Origin: Dechloromonas hankyongensis | Lineage (GTDB): Bacteria; Pseudomonadota; Gammaproteobacteria; Burkholderiales; Rhodocyclaceae | DNA: 64,000 nt | Assembly (NCBI RefSeq): GCF_022012295.1 | Contig: NZ_JAKLTN010000001.1 | Span: forward strand, 186,001-250,000 | Reading direction: 5' to 3' | Shown: one piece after another, positions 27,177 to 35,645 of the stretch | Numbering within the stretch: the stretch's first letter is position 1 | Layout: each line of letters opens with the position of its first letter | Made by a program: the position numbers and the translations under genes | The notes under the pieces: generated by a model | Databases searched by the model: none | Seen by the model: only the letters and a program-made list of their open reading frames with translations | Told to the model about the DNA's origin: nothing

Positions 27177-28229
27177 TTAGCAAATACGCGGCAACTGCTC
27201 GCCGCTCAACCAATCCACAATGCGCCGGCCGCCGAAGGCCGTGGTCATCTGCACAAAGTGGTGCTCGTCCTGATGCACCGTGCCGACAATGGCCGCATTC
27301 GCCCCCTGCGGATGGGCCCGCATCGCCGCCAATAGTTTCTCGCCATCCGCGGCGGCGCAGATCGCGATCAGCTTACCCTCGTTGGCCACATACAGCGGGT
27401 CCAGCCCGAGAAATTCGCAGGCCGCCTCGACCGCCGGCGTCACCGGCAAAGCCTTTTCCTGCAACATCATGCCGACCCCGGATTGCTTGGCGATCTCGTT
27501 CAGCGTCGTCGCCAATCCGCCGCGCGTCGGATCGCGCAGCACGTGAATGTCGGCACCGCTCGCCCGCATCGTCTCGATCAGCCCATGCAGGGCCGCCGTG
27601 TCGGAAACGATGGGCGACTCGAAACCGAGGCTCTCGCGTTCGGCCATGATCGCCATGCCGTGATCGCCCAGCGTGCCGGAAACCAGGATGACATCGCCCG
27701 GTTTCGCGCTGCGACCGGACAACTCCTTGCCCGGCGCCACGACGCCAACACCCGTCGTCGTGATAAACACCCCATCGCCCTTGCCGCGCTCGACGACCTT
27801 GGTGTCGCCGGTCACGACCGGCACACCCGCCTCCTTGGCCGCCGCCGCCATGCTTTGCACAATGCGCGCCAGATCGGCAAGCTTGAACCCTTCTTCCAGG
27901 ATGAAGCCCGCAGAAAGATAGAGCGGCTTCGCCCCCATCACCGCCACGTCGTTGATCGTGCCATGCACCGACAGGCAGCCGATATCGCCGCCCGGGAAGA
28001 ACAGCGGTGAGACGACATGCGAGTCGGTGGCCATGACTAGCCGGCCCTCGCCCGGGTTCGGTAGAAGAGCACCGTCGTCGCCCTGGGCGAGATATTCGTT
28101 GCCGAGGTGTTTGGCAAACAGTTCCTCGATCAGTTGCGCCATCGCCCGGCCGCCGGAGCCATGGGCCATGTCGACCTGGCCGTGCTTGATGTCGAGGGGG
28201 CGGACGTAGTTTTTGCGGGTTTGGGTCAT
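27177..28229 (-). CDS. hypE: Hydrogenase maturation factor HypE
   Basis: HypE dehydrates the thiocarbamate on its C-terminal cysteine to thiocyanate and donates CN to iron on HypC-HypD. The 350-residue protein has the PurM-like fold: MAHGSGGRAMAQLI, FFPGGDIGCLSVHGTINDVAVMG, VTGDTKVV and DPTRGGLATTLNEIA. It ends in PRIC, the essential terminal cysteine. It is the last gene downstream of hypC-hypD but separated from hypD by a 0.7-kb repeat-rich spacer. Confidence 0.97.
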   Translation of the reverse strand: MTQTRKNYVRPLDIKHGQVDMAHGSGGRAMAQLIEELFAKHLGNEYLAQGDDGALLPNPGEGRLVMATDSHVVSPLFFPGGDIGCLSVHGTINDVAVMGAKPLYLSAGFILEEGFKLADLARIVQSMAAAAKEAGVPVVTGDTKVVERGKGDGVFITTTGVGVVAPGKELSGRSAKPGDVILVSGTLGDHGMAIMAERESLGFESPIVSDTAALHGLIETMRASGADIHVLRDPTRGGLATTLNEIAKQSGVGMMLQEKALPVTPAVEAACEFLGLDPLYVANEGKLIAICAAADGEKLLAAMRAHPQGANAAIVGTVHQDEHHFVQMTTAFGGRRIVDWLSGEQLPRIC

Positions 28230-28322
28230 GGGGTGGGGGCTGTGGATTTTGTTAGGGGTGAGGTTGGTTGTTGCTAACGCCGGTGCCGTGGGCGGGCGGG
28301 GGTTCCGCCCTTGCGGGGCGTC

Positions 28323-28802
28323 TTACTTTCTTTTGCTTCGCCAAAAGAAAGTAAGCAAAGAAAAGGCGACCCTGGGTCGGTGCCGGCTACGCCGGTTCCC
28401 TGCGCGACCCGGGACTGGCGGGGGCTGCGGAACTCGGCCCTGCGGGCCTCAGACAGTCCTCGCCCTTTTTCCGCCAGACCCTGCGTTGCTCGGCACCTCT
28501 CAAGGGGCCCGGAAGACCAGCGAGGCTCGGCCAGCGGGTTTGGTTTCTGGCAGTTTTGTTGGGCGGCCGCAGCACTCGACTTTTCGAACGGCGCCCGATC
28601 CCGAGACGCCTTTCGGGTCCCCTTGAGAGGCGCTGAGCAACGCAGGCGGGCCGGGAGTAGTCGGCTTGCCTTGTCTGAGCCGCAGGCGAGTTCAGGCAAG
28701 CCGCCCGGCTCGCCGAGTAGCGGAAGGTACCCCGAAGGGGCGCCGACCACGGGGTCGCCTTTTCTTTGGCTACTTTCTTTTGGCGAAGCAAAAGAAAGTA
28801 CG
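28323..28802. repeat. Large imperfect inverted-repeat element between hypD and hypE
   Basis: Two inverted copies of a sequence of about 185 bp (28323-28507 and 28619-28802) flank a spacer of about 110 bp. The outer 47 bp (28325-28371 against 28753-28799) match at all but two or three positions. The inner 27 bp (28481-28507 and 28619-28645) match with two differences. Each outer end also forms its own hairpin with arms CTTTCTTTTG/CAAAAGAAAG. Several open frames cross it, but they follow the repeat rather than any protein family. It looks like a non-coding intergenic mobile or structural repeat. Confidence 0.85.
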
Positions 28803-28881
28803 CCCGCCCTCAAGGCGGAAAGCAGCGCTCGTGAGCGCACCACTTCCTCCGAAAAGGACGCCGCCAGCCAGCACCCCCTGG

Positions 28882-28904
28882 ATTCCCGCCTCCGCAGGAA
28901 TGAC
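28882..28904. repeat. ATTCCCGC...GGAAT short intergenic repeat
   Basis: A sequence starting ATTCCCGCCTCC and ending GCAGGAATGAC lies a few bases before the hypD stop, outside the large inverted-repeat element. It has ATTCC/GGAAT arms and resembles the abundant small repeat of betaproteobacterial intergenic regions; compare the copy at 5686. The remaining bases from 28803 to 28881 show no other feature. Confidence 0.5.
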
Positions 28905-28916
28905 AGGCGGCCGACC

Positions 28917-30044
28917 TCAGGCCACATCCTTATACCGCCCATAGGTATAGTGCGCCGCACAAGCCCCTTCGGAAGACACCATGCAGGAGCCGACCGGATT
29001 CTCCGGCGTACACACCGTCCCGAATATCTTGCAGTCCTGCGGCCGCTTGACCCCGCGCAGGATCGCCCCGCATTCGCAGGCCTTGTGGTCCGGTACCGAG
29101 GCATAACCCAGCGGGAAGCGCTTTTCGGCGTCAAATTCGGCGAATTGGCTGCGAATGCGCAGCGCCGAGTAGGGTAAAACGTTCAAACCACGCCATTCGA
29201 AATGCTTGCGCATCTCGAACACTTCGGCGACCAGTTGCTGCGCCTTCAGGTTGCCGTCACGGCTGACAGCGCGGGCGAATTCGTTTTCGACTTCGGCGCG
29301 GCCTTCGTTGACCTGGCGGATCAGCATCTTGATCGCCTGCATCACGTCGAGCGGCTCGAAACCGGCGATGACCACAGGTTTACGGTATTCCTCGGCGAAG
29401 AATTCGTAGGGTCGGCTGCCGATGATGGTCGATACGTGGGCCGGGCCGATGAAGCCGTCGAGCGGCACTGTTCCCCACTGGCGAACTTCCGGTGACTCCA
29501 AGATGCTGGAGATGGCCGATGGGGTCAGCACGTGGCAGCAGAGCACCGAGAAGTTCTTCAGGCCGAGCGCCGCCGCCTGCTTGATGGCGACCGCCGTCGG
29601 CGGCGTCGTCGTTTCGAAGCCGATGGCGAAGAAGACGACCTGTTTGTCCGGGTTCTTCTGAGCGAGCGTTACCGCGTCGGCGCTCGAATAAACCATGCGG
29701 ATGGCGCCGCCACGCGCCTTGGCCTTCATCAGTGACAGAGCATCGGAGGCCGGCACGCGCAGGCAGTCGCCGTAGGTGCACAGCGTGACGCCCTGTTCGA
29801 GCGCCAGGCGGATGGCCTGGTCGACGCGGCCGATGGGCAGCACGCAGACCGGACAGCCCGGGCCGTGGATCATCTTGACGTTGGCCGGCAACAGGTCGGA
29901 CACGCCGTAACGGGAAATGGCGTGGGTGTGGCCGCCACAGAATTCCATGAAATGGTAGCTGCGGGCCGGATCGGCCTCGGCGCGGATAGCTGCCGCCAGC
30001 TTCTGGGCGACGTCGCCGTCGCGGAACTCGTCGATGTACTTCAT
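28917..30044 (-). CDS. hypD: Hydrogenase maturation factor HypD
   Basis: HypD, with HypC, is the scaffold on which Fe(CN)2CO is assembled. The 375-residue protein carries the invariant motifs MEFCGGHTHAISRYG, GPGCPVCVLP and GFETTTPPTA. The C-terminal [4Fe-4S] cysteines are in CECGAILRGVKRPQDCKIFGTVCTP and GSCMVSSEGACAA. It starts three bases after hypC. Confidence 0.97.
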   Translation of the reverse strand: MKYIDEFRDGDVAQKLAAAIRAEADPARSYHFMEFCGGHTHAISRYGVSDLLPANVKMIHGPGCPVCVLPIGRVDQAIRLALEQGVTLCTYGDCLRVPASDALSLMKAKARGGAIRMVYSSADAVTLAQKNPDKQVVFFAIGFETTTPPTAVAIKQAAALGLKNFSVLCCHVLTPSAISSILESPEVRQWGTVPLDGFIGPAHVSTIIGSRPYEFFAEEYRKPVVIAGFEPLDVMQAIKMLIRQVNEGRAEVENEFARAVSRDGNLKAQQLVAEVFEMRKHFEWRGLNVLPYSALRIRSQFAEFDAEKRFPLGYASVPDHKACECGAILRGVKRPQDCKIFGTVCTPENPVGSCMVSSEGACAAHYTYGRYKDVA

Positions 30045-30047
30045 CGC

Positions 30048-30293
30048 TCAGTGCAATGTGACATCGCCGTCGGCCGGCAGCTGGCCCATTTCGGCAAAGA
30101 GTTTCAGGGTTTTCTCGGCCTCTTCCGGATCGAGCTTGTTCAGCGCGTAGCCGACGTGGACGATCACGTAATCGCCCACCGCCACGCCGTCGAGCAGGGC
30201 CAGCGAGATTTCCTTCTTGACCCCGGCCAGATCGACCAGGGCATTGTCGTCGGGGCGCAGTTCAACGACCTGCGCGGGGATCGCGAGACACAT
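30048..30293 (-). CDS. hypC: HypC chaperone
   Basis: An 81-residue OB-fold chaperone with the essential N-terminal cysteine (MCLAIPAQVVEL) and the family segment VGDYVIVHVGYALNKLD. It forms the HypCD scaffold complex and contacts the large-subunit precursor. Of the three HypC-family proteins here it is the standard-length one and directly precedes hypD. Confidence 0.95.
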   Translation of the reverse strand: MCLAIPAQVVELRPDDNALVDLAGVKKEISLALLDGVAVGDYVIVHVGYALNKLDPEEAEKTLKLFAEMGQLPADGDVTLH

Positions 30294-30345
30294 CCGCGTT
30301 GCTCCTCAATATCGTTTTTATAAGGCAGAGTCTAACCTGCCGGGG

Positions 30346-30897
30346 TCAATTTCGCTTGCCGGCCAGACGGCGGAAAAAGCCGCGCCGGGATACCTCCGTT
30401 TTCTCTTCTGCTACCGGCGCCGGCGGCGTTTCGGCCAGGCTCGCCGGGGGGCCAAACACCGTCTTGATTGCATCGGCCGCGACCAGGCGCGCCGTCGCCA
30501 TGTCGGGCAGCTGGTCGACCGGCGCGATCAGCGGACAATACTGGTAGGGGCCGATGTCCGGGTCGTCGTCGGCGATGAACTGCATCGTGCCGCAAGGCAG
30601 GTTCAGGTAGCGCCGCTCGCCGGCCGGGATGTCGCCCCACAGCTGGCCGCCGCCGGAGACCAGCAGCAGGTTGAGGAACCACGGCGTGATGACGACGCCC
30701 AGCCAGTCGCCCTCGTGGCGGGCAAAGCCGATGGCCTCGACGGTCAGCGCGGCATTGACGAAGGGCAGGTCGTGCATGCGTGTCTGCCAGACGTGGCGGT
30801 AATGCGCTTCGAGGAAGGCGCTCGGATCGTCCGCGCGCGGTACGGCCGGGCGGATCGGCGGCGGCGCCAGGGCGGGGGTGCGGATGCGTTCAGTCAT
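30346..30897 (-). CDS. hybE: HybE/HupJ-family hydrogenase assembly chaperone (Hyb copy)
   Basis: A 183-residue protein with the family core HDLPFVNAALTVEAIGF, WLGVVITPWFLNLLL, PCGTMQFIADDDPDIGPYQYCPLIAP. In E. coli, HybE binds the small-subunit Tat precursor and prevents premature export. The N-terminus has a Pro-rich extension, and the C-terminus ends with SRRGFFRRLAGKRN, a twin-arginine-like motif at the wrong end of the protein. Its start overlaps the preceding hypC-like gene by eight bases. A paralogue lies at 44368. Confidence 0.9.
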   Translation of the reverse strand: MTERIRTPALAPPPIRPAVPRADDPSAFLEAHYRHVWQTRMHDLPFVNAALTVEAIGFARHEGDWLGVVITPWFLNLLLVSGGGQLWGDIPAGERRYLNLPCGTMQFIADDDPDIGPYQYCPLIAPVDQLPDMATARLVAADAIKTVFGPPASLAETPPAPVAEEKTEVSRRGFFRRLAGKRN

Positions 30898-31180
30898 GCG
30901 AGCGGTTCAAGTCCGTGAAATGCAGCGACGAGTCGAATTCGCCTTCCAGCGACGCGGCAAGGGCGGCAAGCGCATCCTCGATCAGCGAACGCTGCTCATC
31001 CTCGACCACCTCGCGGGCTAGGCCGAGCGAGGTCAGCACCCAGGTGCCGACCGGCTGCGGGCCGATCAGCATCATGTTGATGCGTTCGCGCTGGCCGTCA
31101 CGCTCGACCCAGGCGAAATCTCCGGCATTGTCGCCACTGCCCTCCCACTCGACAATGCGTTTCGGAATCGACAGGCACAT
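30890..31180 (-). CDS. hybG: HypC/HupF-family chaperone of the Hyb cluster
   Basis: A 96-residue HypC-family protein: MCLSIPKRIVEWEG with the essential Cys2 and WVLTSLGLAREVVEDEQ. It is longer than HypC at the C-terminus, as in HupF/HybG types that serve one enzyme. The ATG overlaps the protease stop, giving tight coupling to hybD. Specificity for HybC is inferred from position. Confidence 0.88.
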   Translation of the reverse strand: MCLSIPKRIVEWEGSGDNAGDFAWVERDGQRERINMMLIGPQPVGTWVLTSLGLAREVVEDEQRSLIEDALAALAASLEGEFDSSLHFTDLNRSHD

Positions 31181-31659
31181 CAGCCGCGCGCCTCGGCTAC
31201 GATGCCCAGCGCTGTCAGTTCGGCCAGCGTCATGGCGACCAGTTCCGGCACTTTCGCCGCCACTTCCGGCGACAGCTCCATGCCCAGCGACATCGATACC
31301 GGCTGCATGCCGACGATGGCAATCGATTTCGGCGCCCGGCCCGTGAATTCGAGGCTGGCCAGCACGTCGGACAGGCTGACCTGGTGCGGCGACAGCTTGG
31401 TCCGGAAGAAGACCGGCACGTCGTCGCCCTTGAGCAGCACCGGCGTCGCCGGCGGCTGGCTGCAGCGCACGCAATCGACGACGACCAGGCCGTCGAGATC
31501 TTCGAGCTGCTCGAGCATTTCCATGCCGCAGGTGCCGCCGTCGATGACTTCGACCTCCGGCGGCAGGGTGTAATCCCGCTCCAGCGCCTCGATGGTGCGC
31601 ACACCGACGCCTTCATCGGTCAGAAGGATGTTGCCGATACCCAGAACTACAACGCGCAT
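31180..31659 (-). CDS. hybD: Hydrogenase maturation endopeptidase HybD
   Basis: A 159-residue nickel-dependent protease that removes the C-terminal peptide of the large-subunit precursor. It has GIGNILLTDEGVGVRTIE (nickel-binding glutamate), VVVDCVRC (aspartate) and SPHQVSLSDVLASLE (histidine). It lies downstream of hybC behind a terminator-like hairpin and overlaps the hypC-like gene. The presumed substrate is HybC. Confidence 0.95.
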   Translation of the reverse strand: MRVVVLGIGNILLTDEGVGVRTIEALERDYTLPPEVEVIDGGTCGMEMLEQLEDLDGLVVVDCVRCSQPPATPVLLKGDDVPVFFRTKLSPHQVSLSDVLASLEFTGRAPKSIAIVGMQPVSMSLGMELSPEVAAKVPELVAMTLAELTALGIVAEARG

Positions 31660-31672
31660 GCTTTTATCCGAT

Positions 31673-31701
31673 AAAAAGGGGCGCGAACATTGTCGCGCCC
31701 C
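31673..31701 (-). terminator. Intercistronic terminator-like hairpin between hybC and hybD
   Basis: On the minus strand a 9-bp perfect stem (GGGGCGCGA/TCGCGCCCC) with a 6-base loop is followed by five T. It is a good intrinsic terminator placed directly after the structural genes and before the maturation genes, so read-through probably sets a lower level of hybD and downstream genes. Confidence 0.85.
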
Positions 31702-31726
31702 TGGTGCAGAAACGAATTGCTTCCGA

Positions 31727-33439
31727 TCAAACCGCCTTCACCGTCACGACCGGATTGTTCTCCTGGTCGACGACATGCACGGCGCAGGCCAGGCAGGGGT
31801 CGAAGGAGTGTACCGTACGCAGCACTTCCAGCGGCTTTTCCGGATCGGCCACCGGATTGTCGATCAGGCAGGCCTCGTAGGCGCCGGGCTGGTCCTTCTC
31901 GTTCCTCGGCGCGGCGTTCCAGGTGGTCGGCACGACGCACTGGTAATTCTTGATCTTGCCCGAATCGATGACCACCCAGTGCGACAGCACGCCGCGCGGC
32001 GCCTCGTGGAAACCGACGCCCACCTGTTCGCCCTTGGGGAAAACCGGCCGGTTGAAGGTCTTGAGGTCGCCCTTGCCCATGTTGGCGAGCAGCAGGTCCC
32101 ACTGGTTGATCAGCTCGTCGACCTGCACCGCGCAGCCGACGGCCCGCGCCGCGTGGCGGCCGATGGTCGAATGCAGCGCATCGACGCCGACCTTGGCGCC
32201 GGCCACCGTCGACACCAGGTCGAGGGCGGCGGTGGCGTACTTCTTGGTCGGTTCGTGGCCGGCGGCCAGCATGTTCATGACGCGCGGCAGCGGGCCGACC
32301 TGCATCGGCTTGCCGTAGAAGGTCGGCGACTTCAGCCAGCTGTATTTGCCGTCGTCCTGGAAGTCGGTGTAGTTCGGTGTCGTCTCGCCCTGGTACGGAT
32401 GCAGCGACTTGTCGTTGCCGCCGCTGTAGTTGTACCAGGAATGCTTGATCGCCTCGGACACACCGTCGATGAAATACTTGTCGTTGAAAGTCTTGATCGG
32501 CTTGTAGCTTTCCAGCTTGCCGCCTTCGATGTAGCCGCCGGGCAGCGCGAACTGGGTGCCCTTACCGTCGAGCGGGATGTCCGGCACCGACAGGTATTCG
32601 GTAATGCCCTTGCCGTACTTGGTCCAGTCGGCGTAGAAGCCGCCGATGGCGCCGACATCGACCAGATAGACATTCTTGACGAAGTCTTCCAGCTTGAGCA
32701 TCCATTCCTTGACCGCCAGCAGGCGCTCGACAGTCAGCACCGACTGCGAATCGACCGACAGCGGATTGGCGACGCCGCCGACGGCGACGTTCTGGATGTG
32801 CGGCGACTTGGAGCCGAGCACGGCGACGATCTTGCTGGCGTAACGCTGCACTTCCAGCGCCTGCAGGTAGTGGGAAACCGCCAGCAGGTTCACTTCCGGC
32901 GTCAGCTTCATCGCCGGGTGGCCCCAGTAACCGTTGGTAAAAATGCCGAGCTGGCCAGTGCCGACGAAGCCCTTCAGCTTGTCCTGGACCTTGACGAACT
33001 CGGCCTTGCTGTTGCCGTTCCAGTTGGACAGGCTCTGCGCCAGGCTGGCCGTCTTGCCCGGGTCGGCCTTCAGCGCGCTGACCACGTCGACCCAGTCGAG
33101 TGCCGACAGGTGGTAGAAATGGACGATGTGGTCATGCACGGCGTGGGCCAGCATGATCATGTTGCGGATGTACTGGGCGTTGACCGGGATTTCCAGCTGC
33201 AGCGCATTCTCGACGGCACGCACCGAGGCGATGGCATGCACCGTGGTGCACACGCCGCAGATGCGCTGGGTGATCGCCCACGCGTCGCGCGGATCGCGGC
33301 CAATCAGGATGTTCTCGACGCCGCGCCACATCTGGCCGGAGGCCCAGGCCTTCTTGACGCGGCCGCCGTCCACCTCGACGTCGACGCGCAGGTGGCCTTC
33401 GATGCGGGTGACCGGGTCGATGGTTACTCGTTTAGTCAT
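31727..33439 (-). CDS. hybC: [NiFe] hydrogenase large subunit, Hyb type
   Basis: The catalytic subunit of a membrane-bound uptake hydrogenase, 570 residues. Nickel ligands are in RICGVCTTVHAIAS and DPCLACAVHVVD. Fifteen residues follow the final histidine and would be cut off by HybD. Gene order with hybO, hybA and hybB is that of E. coli hydrogenase 2 (group 1c). It oxidises H2 in the periplasm, entering the Tat pathway with HybO. Confidence 0.96.
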   Translation of the reverse strand: MTKRVTIDPVTRIEGHLRVDVEVDGGRVKKAWASGQMWRGVENILIGRDPRDAWAITQRICGVCTTVHAIASVRAVENALQLEIPVNAQYIRNMIMLAHAVHDHIVHFYHLSALDWVDVVSALKADPGKTASLAQSLSNWNGNSKAEFVKVQDKLKGFVGTGQLGIFTNGYWGHPAMKLTPEVNLLAVSHYLQALEVQRYASKIVAVLGSKSPHIQNVAVGGVANPLSVDSQSVLTVERLLAVKEWMLKLEDFVKNVYLVDVGAIGGFYADWTKYGKGITEYLSVPDIPLDGKGTQFALPGGYIEGGKLESYKPIKTFNDKYFIDGVSEAIKHSWYNYSGGNDKSLHPYQGETTPNYTDFQDDGKYSWLKSPTFYGKPMQVGPLPRVMNMLAAGHEPTKKYATAALDLVSTVAGAKVGVDALHSTIGRHAARAVGCAVQVDELINQWDLLLANMGKGDLKTFNRPVFPKGEQVGVGFHEAPRGVLSHWVVIDSGKIKNYQCVVPTTWNAAPRNEKDQPGAYEACLIDNPVADPEKPLEVLRTVHSFDPCLACAVHVVDQENNPVVTVKAV

Positions 33440-33461
33440 GTTGTTCTCCTATCCCTGGAAT

Positions 33462-34622
33462 TCAGTGGGCAGCCTCGACCCGTGGCAGCACGGGGAAGCG
33501 GCGGGTGATGATGATGTAGCCGAGCACTTCAAGCGCGAACATGCCGATGGTGACCAGCATTTCGGCGATGCTCGGGAAGTAGCTCCAGCCATGGTCGACG
33601 CCGAGGCCGGTGTCGTAGCCGATCAGGAAGCCGTTGATGCGTAGCAGCACGCCGCCGAGCATGATCGCGACGCCGGCGAGGAACAGGCGGGCCGGGTTGC
33701 GGCGGCCGGCCGCGGTGCCGACGATCAGGAATGGCGCCGCGAAGCAGGCGGTTTCGAACCAGAAGAAGAAGGCTTCCAGGCTGGGCGCGAAAGCATGGCC
33801 GAGCGCGCCGCGCACGATCAGGTCGCCGAAGCGCACGGTCAGGAACACCGCCAGCATGCCGAGCATGATCTTGGCCATCGGCTGCAGCAGGTGCATTTCG
33901 ATCTCGCGCCGGTAGGCCGAAGCGGCGACGCAGGATTCGAAAAGCACAATGCCGTAGCCGATGGTCACCGCCGACAGCAGGTAGAGCAGCGGCACGGCCG
34001 GCGTCTGCCACAGCGGATTGACCTGCGGCCCCATGACCACGAGCAGGGTGCCGAGCGAGGACTGGTGCATCATCGGCAGCAGCGTGCCGAGGGCGATGAA
34101 GAAGAACAGGACCTTCTCCAGCTTCTGCTTGCGCACCTTCATGCCCCACTGTTCCATGAAGACCGGCGAGAACTCGATCCACATGACGATGATGTAGCAC
34201 GAGATGCACAGCGCCACCTCGAACATCACCGAATTGGGATTGGCGTAGCCCGGCCACAGGATGTGCCAGAAATTCCACCAGCGGCCGAGGTCGAACAGCA
34301 CGCCGATGCCGGCCAGCGTGTAGCCGAACAGCGAGGCGAGCAGCGCCGGGCGGACCATCGGGTGATACTGGCCGCGGTTGAAGATGTACACCAGCATCGC
34401 CACCGAGAAGCCGCCGCAGGCGAAGGCCGAACCGATGACCACGTCGAAGACGACCCAGATGCCCCACGGGTAGCCGTCGTTCAGGTTGGTCACCGCACCC
34501 AGCCCGAAGATGAAGCGGACGAAGAGCACGGCGATCATCGCCGCGATCAACAGGCTGCAGATCATCACCGGCAGGTTGAACAGCTTGCCGCCAACCGGGG
34601 CGGCGGGATGATGGGCGCTCAT
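33462..34622 (-). CDS. hybB: HybB-type (NrfD-like) integral membrane subunit
   Basis: A 386-residue protein with about ten transmembrane helices (for example PVMICSLLIAAMIAVLFVRF and WGIWVVFDVVIGSAFACGGF). The NrfD/HybB family passes electrons from a periplasmic Fe-S protein to the quinone pool and may couple this to charge movement. No haem-ligand histidine pattern of a cytochrome b is evident. The start overlaps hybA by four bases; hybC follows 22 bases later. Confidence 0.95.
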   Translation of the reverse strand: MSAHHPAAPVGGKLFNLPVMICSLLIAAMIAVLFVRFIFGLGAVTNLNDGYPWGIWVVFDVVIGSAFACGGFSVAMLVYIFNRGQYHPMVRPALLASLFGYTLAGIGVLFDLGRWWNFWHILWPGYANPNSVMFEVALCISCYIIVMWIEFSPVFMEQWGMKVRKQKLEKVLFFFIALGTLLPMMHQSSLGTLLVVMGPQVNPLWQTPAVPLLYLLSAVTIGYGIVLFESCVAASAYRREIEMHLLQPMAKIMLGMLAVFLTVRFGDLIVRGALGHAFAPSLEAFFFWFETACFAAPFLIVGTAAGRRNPARLFLAGVAIMLGGVLLRINGFLIGYDTGLGVDHGWSYFPSIAEMLVTIGMFALEVLGYIIITRRFPVLPRVEAAH

Positions 34623-35644
34623 GACTGCCCTCCCTTCTGGTTATCGTCTTCCGGCACCACGTTGCGCTTGGCGACCCAGGTCAGGCCGGCGAGCACGGCG
34701 ATCGGCATCATCAAGCCGCCGTACAGCGTGTGCTGGATGGTTTCCGAAGTCGCCGCCGAGGATTTCGGCGGCAAGTCGGGCAGGCCGGCCTTCTGGAAAT
34801 TGACCGCCGACAGCTTCAGCACCTGGGTGCCGCCGTATTCCTTCTCGCCATAGACATGCTGCAGGTAGGAGCCGGCCACCGCCTCATAGCTCTGGTCGAG
34901 CGGACCTTTCCACTTCGCCGCTTCCTCGGCCGTTTCGCCCGGCTTGGGCAGGCGGCCGCGCGGCACCACCAGCTTGTCGCCCGGCTTGACGGCCAGGCGG
35001 CGCTTGGCTTCGGCCAGCAGATCCTCGGTGCGGCCGAACAGCGTGGCTCCAGTCGGGCACACCTCGGCGCAGGCCGAGTAATGGCCGTCCTTGTGGCGAT
35101 GGCGGCACAGCTCGCACTTGCCGATCTTGCCGGTCGGCGAATCGTACTGGTACTTGGGGATGCCGAACGGGCAGGCGGCAACGCAGTAGCGGCAGCCGAT
35201 ACAGGCGTCCGCGTCGTAGCCGACGACGCCGGTGACCGGATTCTTGGTCATCGCCGACACCGGGCAGGCCGACACGCAGGACGGGTCGGCGCAGTGCATG
35301 CACGAGGTCTTCATGAAGGAGAAGCCGTTTTCCTCGGCGTCCTTCGTTTCCATCGTGCCGTGGCGGTACATCTTGATCAGGTTGAAGGTATGGCCGCTGG
35401 TGTCGAGCGGGGTGTCCCACAACTTGTCCACCGCCGTGAATTCAGCCGGGTTCTCATTGACCTGCTTGCACGCTGCGACGCAGGCCTGGCAGCCGACGCA
35501 CAGCGTGGCGTCGTAGAGCAGGCCAAGCGCTTCCGGCGGGCGTTGCAGGGTGTCGCGGGCGCAGGCCGTTTCGGGCAGCACGGCCGAAGCCGCCGCTGCG
35601 CCGCCGGCCAGGCAGCCCTTCAGGAAATCGCGTCTCGTGGCCAT
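34619..35644 (-). CDS. hybA: HybA-type periplasmic ferredoxin subunit
   Basis: A 341-residue protein starting with a twin-arginine signal (MATRRDFLKGCLAGGAAAA). Four [4Fe-4S] sites are visible: CVGCQACVAACK, CMHCADPSCVSACP, CIGCRYCVAACP and CELCRHRHKDGHYSACAEVCP. A C-terminal hydrophobic helix (about 315-333) anchors it. It links HybO to HybB. The start at 35644 is one base after the hybO stop and yields the Tat signal at once; the upstream open frame is not used. Confidence 0.95.
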   Translation of the reverse strand: MATRRDFLKGCLAGGAAAASAVLPETACARDTLQRPPEALGLLYDATLCVGCQACVAACKQVNENPAEFTAVDKLWDTPLDTSGHTFNLIKMYRHGTMETKDAEENGFSFMKTSCMHCADPSCVSACPVSAMTKNPVTGVVGYDADACIGCRYCVAACPFGIPKYQYDSPTGKIGKCELCRHRHKDGHYSACAEVCPTGATLFGRTEDLLAEAKRRLAVKPGDKLVVPRGRLPKPGETAEEAAKWKGPLDQSYEAVAGSYLQHVYGEKEYGGTQVLKLSAVNFQKAGLPDLPPKSSAATSETIQHTLYGGLMMPIAVLAGLTWVAKRNVVPEDDNQKGGQS

Positions 35645-35645
35645 C

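Noticed and set aside
28274..29177. Several open frames of 130-290 codons on both strands between hypE and hypD
   Set aside because: They run through the inverted-repeat element, appear as mirror images on both strands, are rich in Arg/Ser/Pro and match no domain; repeat-driven, not genes.
31592..33508. 638-codon plus-strand frame across hybC
   Set aside because: Mirror of the hybC codon pattern; no family resemblance, and it overlaps the intercistronic hairpin.
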